From contig NC_039482.1 of the NCBI RefSeq assembly GCF_003590095.1, positions 6,527,657-6,591,656 on the forward strand: a DNA stretch of 64,000 nucleotides, written 5' to 3'. Source of the stretch: Trichoplusia ni. Taxonomy: Eukaryota; Arthropoda; Insecta; Lepidoptera; Noctuidae. The notes beneath the pieces were generated by a model, which was given only the letters and a program-made list of their open reading frames with translations, made no database searches and had not been told where the DNA came from. Both the position numbers and the translations under genes were made by a program. This document shows positions 1 to 11,200 of the stretch, piece by piece (the stretch's first letter is position 1; every line of letters starts with the position of its first letter).

Positions 1-494
1 AAATTTGGTAGCATGGCATTTAACTATTTAATTAAATTCGAGATTTTATCATCTCTTTCCATTGTAAGGTTTATGCTAAGGAATTTATTTATAAAGGCTA
101 TAATGCATGTCCATCTCTACTATGAAATATAATTTTAATTGATCAACTTTTACAAAGTTTAATACAATGCTAAGTGAAGTATTTAATTTGTTTTATTTCC
201 TTTGAGTCTACTTTTCTAGGTACGTGAGTATAAGACCTTATTCATTTCCATTCCTATTATAATTCCTATGAAACACTTAATTTTATGAACAGGTTGGTAC
301 AGTTGATATTCGGACAATAAAATGGACAAAATTTTTAGCCTCAATGAATTAGTATTTAGGATCATCTGATCCCGATATTTTTTACGCAATGAGTTCATTT
401 TTATAGAAACAGTTCTTCAGTTTTCTTTCATCGCTTGTTAGTTGAGGACAATATAAATAATTATCAATTCTAAGTGACGGGTATGTACCACTAG
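1..494. other. Intron of the PSI/FUBP-type gene
   Basis: AT-rich sequence upstream of the first recognisable coding exon. It ends in a splice acceptor (CTAG at 491-494). I see no coding exon, tRNA or clear repeat in it. It is read as the intron preceding the exon at 495, because that exon is already deep in the protein and opens with two bases of a split codon. Confidence 0.6.
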
Positions 495-1072
495 GCGGCG
501 GCGGCGGAAACGGCGGCGGCACTCCCCCGGCGTCGGGCGCCACGCCCGCGCCGCCCGCCGGCGGCTCCCAGCCCGACTACAGCGCGCAGTGGGCCGAGTA
601 CTACCGCAGCATCGGCAAGCTCAAGGAGGCCGAGGCCATTGAGCAGCAGATCAAAATGAAGGTCAGTCACAAGCACCACTGTCAATTAATGCAACAACAT
701 AAATTAATGCAACAACATAGAAAAAATAACCTCCAGTCCCAGATTTTTATAACATAAATTACCTGTTTTAACATTATAATGATCTAATTTTATTTAGGTT
801 TATTTAAATTATGAACACAGTGAACATTAGTCAAATTACTTTAGTAAGTGAGTTATGTAACATGCGCCTCTGTGCAGTCGAGCGGCGCTATCGGCGGCGG
901 CGGCGGCGGCGGCAGCTCGACGCCGGGCGGGGGCGCGGCGGGCGCGGGCGCGGCGGGCGGCGCGGGCGCGGGCGGCCAGTACGCGCAGTACGGCGTGTAC
1001 GCGCCCGCCGTGTACCCCGCCTACCAGCCCTACCCCGCCTACCCGCAGCCCAACGCCGAGCACCACCAGTAG
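495..1072 (+). CDS. Psi: 3' end of a FUBP/PSI-type KH-domain splicing factor (partial)
   Basis: Two coding exons, 495-661 and 878-1072, joined in phase 0. The first runs from a Gly-rich linker into the motif PDYSAQWAEYYRSIGKLKEA, which matches the tyrosine/tryptophan-bearing C-terminal repeat of the FUBP/KSRP family. In Drosophila P-element somatic inhibitor, repeats of this kind contact the U1 snRNP 70K protein. The second exon is a Gly/Ala then Tyr/Pro low-complexity tail (AQYGVYAPAVYPAYQPYPAY) ending in TAG at 1070-1072. The KH domains lie outside the window to the left. The exons are very GC-rich against AT-rich introns. A donor-like GTGAGT starts at 1076, just after the stop, so the 3' UTR may be spliced to the exon at 1785. 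Family membership is firm; orthology to Psi rather than another FUBP relative is inferred. Confidence 0.83.
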
Positions 1073-1784
1073 GCTGTGAGTATCGCGCACCCACACACAA
1101 CCATACTGTACTACGTTTTCAACAAACACTTACTACAAAAATATCACACAATATTTATGAAACTTGTCTTCCGTTTATACATTATCTAAAACCTAAGCTT
1201 AACTAGTTCGCAATGATAAACACTTATGTACCATTTTATTTTACTTGTTATGTACTTATTTTATGTAGCTTCTGCTTCACATTTTATTTGATGCTCACCA
1301 TTGTTATAGACGTTTGGAATAAGAAACTATCAACAGATATAGATAGTCACTTGTCCAGCTGTCTTGATGATTGTAATGTGTATGATGATGTGGTTGTATT
1401 TTATTTCAATGCCGGGGGCTATTCAGCATGTAGATATATTTTGTGTACTTTATCAAGGGTGATTGGTTTATATTTTACATTGCAAATTAATCTTTATTTT
1501 ACAGGCATTTTGCGTTATATATTATAAACATATATTGACGAAATGCATGTGTTAATTTATAATATATTCTCTTTCAGTTTGCATGTCATAAATTCATAAT
1601 GTAAACTATTATTATGCTATTATTGAGGTGTCTAGTAGTTATCTGTGAGATGTTTGAACACCGACTATTGTGTGTGTAGTGTTGCAGATGTAGGCCAGTT
1701 CCGGGGTTGCCTGCTCGTGAGCGCAAAATCCACAATTTGTTTCGTAGCAAGTGTTGCCATGTTCGTTTGTTTGTGTGATTGCAG

Positions 1785-1871
1785 AACGCCGACGGAGGGC
1801 CAGGAGAGGAGCCGCCGCCTGACACCCTCGTTTTAGTTCTAAACAAATTAAACCTTTATCCGGAAACGTAG
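1785..1871 (+). other. Candidate alternative last exon or 3' UTR exon of the PSI-type gene
   Basis: A good acceptor (GTGATTGCAG) precedes 1785. Read in phase 0, as it would be if joined directly to the donor after 661, the exon encodes 28 residues beginning NADGGPGEEPPPDTLVLVLN and stops at 1869-1871. If joined instead after the exon at 878-1072 it would be 3' UTR. Both readings are compatible with the splice sites. The alternative protein would lose the Tyr/Pro tail. Confidence 0.45.
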
Positions 1872-4800
1872 GCGAGGGACGCATCGAGCTATTACTGCTC
1901 CAATTTGCTGATGAAGTTTAGTTGTAGGCGCACGCGGGTTTAGATCTGAGTCGACCTCTCAAAATGATATTCAAACAATATGCGTCCGTCTCTTATGACT
2001 AGTAAACGCATCACATCCACACTTGCAACGTTACAATTTATATGATCTGATTATTTTAAAGTTCAGTAATGTTATTTATGAATGTAAATAAATACAATTA
2101 AGTTTTTAAATAGACAAACTAGCAGCGATTTTGAAGTCAACTCATATCTGAATTCACGTTATCGTGAATAGACAGTACATAGCCCCGTATCAACTATTTA
2201 TTTCTTGTGGGTAACTAACACTAATATTGTCAACAAAACGTATAGGATAAGATTATTTTTTACGAAAAACTATGAATTATTACCTTACGGCCGTGTGGTT
2301 TATTGTTTTGCTATTTTATATCATGTCCTATCTATACTTACTGTAATATTCTGATTGTTTCTGTGCCAATATTAAACATTTGACATGCCAGTTTGTCCAG
2401 GTATAAGTTAGAAAGCCACACTGCCTTAAAAGATGTAACAGAATGATCCGACCTACCACGGAGCTTAGAGAGAATGAACGAAAGCGGCCAGCGCACCGCG
2501 AGGAGTCGAGGTAATGCACTGTGCTGAGTGACTAGTGACACGCATACTGTCTCATACATACATGTGTACTATACTCGTGAATTTGGAGCTCCTTATTCTA
2601 AAATCACTAATAAATCATGAAAGCAGAACTCCCAATTCACGTATTTTGAACGATATTTAGCATAAGTTAGGTTATTACGTTTGGCGCCACATCTCTCTTA
2701 ACAGCTCTTAGGTTGTAAATGCTGATATCAGTGATGTACGGTTATGAAGCCAAGGATTAAATAGGTGTTAGTCTATATGAGAAATAAATGCGATGAAGGT
2801 AATGTAATACTATCTACATTCCTTTCGACACTGTTCAATAATGGTTCGGCGCGGAACACACGCGCGTCACGACACCGAGGGCGCGCGCCCCACAGACTTG
2901 TATTAATTTTTAAGCATATAAAGTGTATATTGATTCACTTGTGTGTTCATTTTATTTATAATCATGGTTTCTGTCCACAGTCCTGGAGGTAAGTGACCCT
3001 AACTCTTAACAATGAAAACGTGCTTTCAAACTGTTTGGTTATATATTTGGGGATTTTATGTATCGTTCGACGACTTAATTTGACTTACACGATAAGACGT
3101 TTAGTAGGAATGGGTCTAATTACCGAATATTGATAGATATTATCCCGGTAGGCATACATAATTTACGGGGTCAATTTCTTTCACACGTAGCTAAAATAAT
3201 ATTGTGACAGAGAAACTGACCTAACAAGATAATCTTCCCGAATCTATCTATGATTATGGATCTTGTGATTATTGAATTCAATCTTCGATGCATCGATGTT
3301 TAAAGATACGCTTTATAGTAAAGTAAATAGGTGTTCACACACATTAACTGTAAGTAAGAAGTCTAGTAAAACCTTAGTTTATAAGGATACAAATACATGT
3401 GATTGTTAATATTATTGTATTTTTCAACTATGTACTGAAAAGAAATAGCGTTTTCTTTAATAATTCCTATATTTTTGCAACAGATATTTTTTTGAAAGTC
3501 ATGCATACTTTCTCAGTTTACTTATCTTACTTCTGGCCATATAAATGAAAATAATGGCGACAGCAAAGGAGGTTAAAACAATCACAATCAATCGTGGCAC
3601 TGAACTAGATGCTATCTATAAACATCGATGATTAGGTGTACTTCGTGACGTTAACATTTTGTAGTTATTGACCTCACTGTTCACTGTTTTATGGTACTGG
3701 ATTTATGATGTTTGCATATTTTAAATGTGCTTTTCACAGAATCGCATAAGCAGAGATTCCTAACTGATTCACACGCGCAATACGTCACCATCACAAGGCG
3801 GAAACATCTTAACATTTTATGAATGTTTGTGTTACATAATGTAACACTTCCATGTTTCTAGTATGCCCATATCATGTACTTGTATTTTTACATGACTGTG
3901 TTCTTGCTATATTGATTTTGATATTATCTTGTGTGTATGCATATTTGCATCTCATCTTGTGATTGTATCACTACCCTCATTGTTGTCGATCTGTTAAAGG
4001 TGGGAGACGTACTGCCACTGGTTAATATCATTGAAACTGACACAATAATGATACAAATAATGTTGGATTATGGCGGAACGAGCACGAACGCTGACGTTAA
4101 GGTGGTATTACTGAGATTATCTTGGTAAGTGTAGTTATAAATGAAAGGATCATTTAACTCTGATTTATTGACTGTCTGGTTACTCTCATACGTAGCTCTG
4201 GTCTGGACTTGTACGAAGTATTACCAACAAAACAAGCTACATCGTTGGCAAATGTTTCCATTTCATGAGATTGGCGCTGGTCGCATTCAAAATTCTCTTA
4301 CGTACGTTGTGAGGGTAACCCCATGAAACCTGATTTTTGAGTATTTGTTAGTGTTTTTAAAACCCAATTATATGACGCAATTTAAAACTGTTTACTACAC
4401 CACAAGTGATTATAAACATCAATAGTAAAATGATTTGTTTAGGGTGTCAAAAATATTTACTTCAGTTCTGTGCAAACACGATTTTCAAATTTGAACTTGC
4501 TGTACTAGTTGATAGCAGGCTGGTATAGATTTTAATTTACAGGATTATTATAAAAGTAATTGTGTCCGTGTCTTAAAAGTATCTAAATATAGAATTGCGC
4601 AATACCTACAATATATGTCAATTTTAGACAAAAACGTACGTCTAGTCATAATTATTATTTATTTTTGTTATATTATTTATATCTTTTGTTTAACATTTCA
4701 TATTGATTTTGGTTACCAACTTACTTTACAATATAATTGGAATAGCATTCAACATCAAAATTATTTTATTTTTATGTTACTTTCATTTTCGTATTTCATA

Positions 4801-5263
4801 TCATTATTGGTTTTCACAGCGACGAATTAGGGTTGAATATAATAAATAATTATATTTAAACTATGTGCTGTTTCATTTCACCATAGATACAATAATTATT
4901 ACTCTAGAAAGGGCTTTAGGCCTGCTGTATTTAAACGTATTTTTATATTTATGCTTAGTAACTAACTTACTTAATTACTAAGTAACTAACTCTATCCAGT
5001 AAATAAACTTTGTTTGTACTTATTATCACTGATTAATTAAAGCCATAAGATGAAACACTAACATAGGTAACACACACTATATAAGTACTAAGAACAGATA
5101 CCGTCGAATTGCGTAAACCTTCAGAGTTCAGAAGGAATTTATAATTGGAATTGCTACTTCATTCAAATATACAAATTATTGATTACTTATTGACCAAAAC
5201 TACAAGTGTAGTGAATCCTGTCGTTGGCAGTGAAATGTTTCACGTATTTTGAAGCTAAATCGA
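1872..5263. other. 3' UTR and intergenic sequence between PSI-type gene and iav
   Basis: No convincing gene. It holds the poly(A) signal at 2087, a possible 8-base microexon at 2981-2988, and a short open frame at 3931-4128 followed by a donor-like GTAAGTG. The last has no matching acceptor or partner exon and is not called. The two flanking genes converge here (PSI-type on +, iav on -). Confidence 0.4.
2087..2092 (+). terminator. Poly(A) signal AATAAA, likely for the PSI-type gene
   Basis: A canonical AATAAA hexamer about 220 bases past the candidate last exon, on the gene strand, in AT-rich sequence. It is the first well-placed signal after the gene. Confidence 0.4.
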
Positions 5264-8200
5264 TCAATATCTCTGTCGATCTGATTCGTCCGCTGAGGTA
5301 TGCGAGTTGAGAGAGGCCGTTGATGCGCTCGACGTCCTAATTAGTTGCGAGAGCCGAGACAGAGGGGCCGTCGCCCACGGCTGCAGAGGACTCCCTGTTT
5401 CAACGACTGGTAAGGGTGATACCCTAGGGAAACGAAAATTATCTATCAACAGTTTTAGAATTACAGGTAAGGTATAATAAATTCGTGGTTATTAAACCTG
5501 GAGGAGCTAATTGTAATAGGAGTTAGACGAAAGAAGAAGATTCTAGAATAAAGCAAAAATATTTGATGATTGAAATGAATGAAGAGACTTGCAACAATTC
5601 AACAAGACATTTTTCGAAAGCTAGTATGAGGAAGACATTTTTCGCCTCAGCAAGTTGCACGCTGCTTGACTTACTGGACGTCCACAGGTTTTACAGGTTC
5701 AGTGCACAACTTTCAGTTTTAAATTCTCTACAAGGTTACCTGTTCCGTCTTGTGCGAGCAGTCTTTGGCCTCCTCGTTTTCACATGTTTGGATTCAGTAG
5801 GCGCACCGCTCTCAACGTCAGCACCACTGCCGGCGCCTGGCATAAAACAAAGTGTTAGTAGGTTCTCCATAAGGTACCCTAACTGTGGTAGCGTGTTAGG
5901 AGCTTTTAAGATAGGTCAGTCTAATATCTTGATCATCGAACTAAATAAAAGTATAAAACGTTTTCCTCTTAAGTGGATGGTGTAACTCATCTTTGCGCGA
6001 CGCTGTGTGTATATGTACGAGGTTTATCTGCACAGCGCTAAGGGCTGATGAGTGACTGTAGCCACCTCTCAGGTAAGTTATGCCTGGGAAGTATGTCTTG
6101 AAATCGAGAATATTCCAACCAACTTACCAACAACAAGCATTGAATGTTGAACTTGCGCTGGGCCAGGTAAGCCAGTAGCTGTCAAAATGCATAAGGGCCG
6201 CGCTGCCTTGATACGAGCCACATCTCCCAATGCTCTGAAATATACAAAATTAATTTAATTAGGGACATAGATAATATCACGCAGTGTAGGTATTTGTAAT
6301 TTTTATTAAAAGAGATGTTAATGACCATGAATACAAAAGACAGTCCAAAAACTATGAGCAATCCTTTCCAAAACATGCAGGGAAGCACGTATAATATGTT
6401 TCTTATATCTCTTTAATTTATCACTTCTGAATGCCCAAGCAAGATTAGAAGCAATTGGCTTTATTGAAATCTCTTCACAGCCCGTTTAAAAATAATGGCA
6501 AACCGAGTACGCGTTGTGAATAGTAGAACATAATTATATAAAGGTAACGCTGTAGAGGTAGATATATACGCGAACCATGAAATTTTGATTGATTGCTACT
6601 TATTTTAAATTGTTATGGTTTATTTACTTGTTTTTATTGAAAAAGGATGGATGCGTTTTATTTATCTATTATTTTTTTATAATTTTCTGCACACGAACTT
6701 TATTGTAGCATGTAACCCTGTTGTTTGTTTTGTCAAATTCGGTCGATCAATCAGTTTGTTTGACTGCCTCAGTTCTTCAAGCCATTCTCGTGAAGCCATA
6801 TTTATTCGCAGAATTGAATTGAACTGGAGCTATTTTACGCTGTGTTGCTGCGTAAAACTTTATGTCAAACTGTCGCACAATTTTGTGTGAGTTATTTGAA
6901 TTTTAAAATAATGGAAGATAACGCAAACAAGGAGACTCGAGATTTGGAGGATGAATTTATAAAAACGTATGAACATTTACCTGAGCTTTGGAACCCAGAT
7001 CATGCACACTATACAAATAAACACAAACGAAACGCTGCACACGATGTTTTGTTACAAGTTTTAAGAAAGTGGGATCCAGAGGCAACCAGATACAGTGTTA
7101 GAAAAAAAATAAACGTATTGAGATCGTGCTACAGAAAAGTGTTGCATAAATATTTAGCATCAAGAACTGTCGGTCCAGACGGTGAAGAGATTTATGAATA
7201 TGAACCGAAATATAGTAAATTCCATATGCTAAGATTTCTTGACGACAAACTACATTTACAGCACAATAACACAGTAGAAATTAATATCGACGATAACTAT
7301 TACGAAGTGAGTAAACACTTCCTCTTTACAAAATATTTTTAAACTTTTGACTGATCAAACTATATATTTAAACATTTTCAGGATGATGATGGCAATGAAA
7401 ATAACGACAGTTCATATCAGAAAAGAGATGTATTAGCATTAGAGGATGAAAACAATCACATAGTTATCAACCAAAACCATGTAAATGAACGCAAAGTCAA
7501 AAGATTAAAAGTTGAACAGTTGTATCCAGTTAATGCAGAGGTGCTTGATAGAGAACTTGAAGCTATCGGGGCCAACGTGGCTTGTAAACTAAAGAGAATG
7601 GATCCCGAGCAAAGGTATCACGCCGAGCTATTAATAAATAAAGTATTAATAACTGGACTAAGAAACAATTTAACAGAAGGTACGGACTTTACGGAGGTGT
7701 ATAAAAAATGAATGGTTATATTAAGAGTAATTTAGGAGATCAAAAGACTTTGTAAATATTAATTATGTGAGTGTTATGTGATAAGTTAGGTATTTGAGGT
7801 ATATCAGCAAAGGAACTGATATAAAAATAAACTAAAGACTTTTTATTGAATGAAAATGTTTGGAATACCAGACAAATTTGAAATAATATTCTTTTATTTC
7901 ATAAATGTGGGTGCATGTTGATTATTTATACAAGATCTGAGTTTAAAGAATATCATGTAATACTATTAATACATAATCTACACAACTATATTGTGTTAAG
8001 TATGGAGTCTGCATACTATTTTACCTCTAATAATTGCCAATTATTTTACCTGATAGCTTATATTAAGTTTTTTTGGTAAATCCCTTAAGATGGTATGGAG
8101 AGCTGACTGGTGGAACTAATCATGTTAATAAACACTCTGTATGACTTGCTGTTAGTTTGATCAAGGATAGGAGAAGCATTTGTGTGACCAATAATGCTTG

Positions 8201-11200
8201 TTCAGAATCTGGGAGCCCTTGTGCTTTTTGAATAAGTAAAACATTGTTTTGACAATGTGATGTAGGTAGAGGAAGTAATCTCAATGAAATCCCAAGCTTG
8301 TAAAATATAGAATTTCTCACCTTACTTAAGTAAGAAAATTTTTCAATACACAATAAATTAAAATGTTTTATATTTTTATATGTTTGTTACACGGTATTTT
8401 CTCCTCCATTAGTTTAAAATTTTATATAAATAAATGAAGAGTATTTATTTATATAAATGACAAAAAAATCTAAATCGATTTTAATCGTTTGTTTTTAAAT
8501 AAAAAATAAAATCGTAAATTATAATGAAGACTTTCATTGAATTAAACCAACATATTAACCTAAAACAAAATAGAAGACTTACGAGTTGTTTCCAGAGCTG
8601 GCTTGTTCATCTAAAGGAGCATCACTCTCCACAGCACTGCTTTCAGATGCCACCAAGTACATAGACCTGTTGACCGCATACATATAAATATACCTACCTA
8701 CTATTATTGAAGGTTGGGTGAGTTGGGTCAATTTTAAAGGGTTCTAGCATTTTTTTTCTCGCTCTGGTAACTAATAATAAACGGCGTTTATTCAATATCT
8801 AGAGAAACATCTCCCACTGTTGGGCATAGGCCATAACGACAGTAATAGTAACCCTCTTCCATTTGTCGCTGTCATGCGCGAGTGGCAAGTTTCCTTCGCC
8901 TGTGACACGCCTATCTGAAGTTCGTTTTGTGTTGATGATCAATATCAAATTAATTTGCTTTTATTGGCAATTCACCTGCCCTTAGACAAGTTTCAATTCG
9001 ATAATTATTTGCGTTGATAAAAGACGCTCGAAAATATGAAAATTATAGATATAAGTCACGTGATTTGGCAAAATTGAAATGTTATCTTAATATATATAAA
9101 TCTCGTGTCACAATGTTTGTCAAGTCCTCAATGGACTCCTAAACCACTTAACCGATTATAATAAAATTCGCACACCATGTGCAGTTCAATCCAACTTGAG
9201 AGATAGGATAGTTTAAATCTCAAGTTATAGTCGCAATTTATTCTAACCACGCGGACGAAGTCGCGGGCAACAGCTAGTATTATTTTAGATTTTATTGAGC
9301 ATTTTTATAGCTACCGTTTGTAGATATTATGTTGCTGAGATACAGGGGTAGGAATTACAATGGGATGATGTTATACTTGATATGATTGTATATACCTGGC
9401 GGGCACGTAGAGGTGCGGGGGCGGCGGCGCGGCGCGGCGGGACGCGGAGCGCGCGCGGCGGGCGCGGGACGCGCGGCCCAGTAGCACGGACTCTGGGGGA
9501 CGGACATGTTACATTGTACAATAAAATGTACCTAATGTGTCATCAATGCAACATATTTGAATAAATTGTAATTTCAAGAAACCTTAAATTACTTTGAGGG
9601 TCAGGTACAAACCCGCAAAACGTCCACACACCCAAGCTTAGTTGGTTTGCCTTGGCAACCTGAACCACATAACCACTTCCTTAAAATAGGTATTGTTGGT
9701 GTATATCGTGTATCGGTGTATGCTACTTACCTGCGGAGCTCGTAGCTAAGCTATAAGTGGATACATCACAGGTTAAGCTACACTTGACGCGGTTGGTCTG
9801 TAGATTATTTATTATTTATTTAGATGGGTGACCATCTCCGTCATAACAAGTTCCTCCGAGTTTTGAAAGCCGTGTCCCGGCTGTTATTCCTACATATTTG
9901 ATGGTCATTACAGGTACCTAGTCAGAAGCTAGAAAGTCTGACAATCAGTGTAACTAAGGGGTATCGTGTTGTGTTGCCCAGGTAACTGGGTTGAGGAGGT
10001 CAGATAGGCAGTCGCTCCTAGTCAAACATTGGTACTTAGCTGAATCCGGTTAGAGTGGACGACGACGACAACTTTTTTTTAATAATAAATGAGGACAACA
10101 TCACAGACATTGTTCTGAACCCAAAGCAAGTTGCTAAAGCACTTGTGTTATGGATTTCAGATACGACGAAGGTACCACAAACACCCAGTCCCGAGACAAT
10201 GTAGAAATGTGAATTTACATTGACCCGGCCGGGGATCGAACCCAGGACCTCAGAGCTAGCGACACTTTGAAACCGGTGCTTACGCCACTCGACTACGGAG
10301 GTCGTCAACATAGTTGGGAAAGGCTAGGCTGATGTTGGTGCATGGGACTGACCGGCCACGGGGTCGCTGTCGCTGTTGTCGTGTCGCTCGCGGCGCCAGG
10401 CGGGCCCCGCGCTGGCGGGCGCGGCCACGCCGAACAGCCCCGACACGGCGCCCGCCACCACGCGCCGGGCTGACTTCGCGGCCGTCTGCCAAACAACAAC
10501 TATCATTGTAGAAACACACCGGAGAAGTGCATGTCGGACTTGTGACACACTTGTAACTTAAAAAGAAAGAAACTCATCAAATTCAGGACGACAGCAATCC
10601 TTACTCAACTTTAATTTTTGTTTTTAACACGGCACCAGATTTCAACTATAGCAAATGTAATTTTTCGCGCTTGATTTCAAAAGCATTCAAGTCACGTGCA
10701 CAAAGACACCCAGTCTCAGTAAAGTGTTCGTGGATCAGACCTGCGACACGTCGCGCACATTGGATTTAGCGTGGTGACCTATAGAACTCGCCTATTCTAT
10801 AGCCGATTGGTTAAAGTCACATCGGGTTACATATCCGCGTAGGTCCAGCATTTTTTAAATCCATGAATGTTAGCCCTAAGTGGGTATCTTTGTGCATGTG
10901 ACTTGAATGTTTGCAAAACCCCCCACGTCACAAGGAATAAACCAAATTCCTGTCAACGACAAAGATTGTCAAAGATGAAGAATGTTGTCAAAGACAACTT
11001 TAAAGCACTCTCTCAGCCGCACTCACAGTGACAGTGATATCGATCTCGGGAACATCGTCGAGGCTGGCGGCCCTCTCGGCCAGGAACCGCAGCTGCGCCC
11101 CGTCCGCGTCCGCGCCCTCCGCCAGGTTGATCAGCTCGAACAGGTAGTCGCGGAACACTTCGTCTGTACCTAGTAGATGAAGTATTGATTACTCGCATAT

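Noticed and set aside
491..1206. Open frames on both strands across the GC-rich patches
   Set aside because: They are shadows of the two PSI-type coding exons; Gly, Ala and Arg runs are out-of-frame reads of the same GC-rich repeats.
3931..4128. Open frame with LPLVNIIETDTIMIQIMLDY and a donor-like end
   Set aside because: There is no convincing acceptor and no partner exon; it may be an old transposon fragment.
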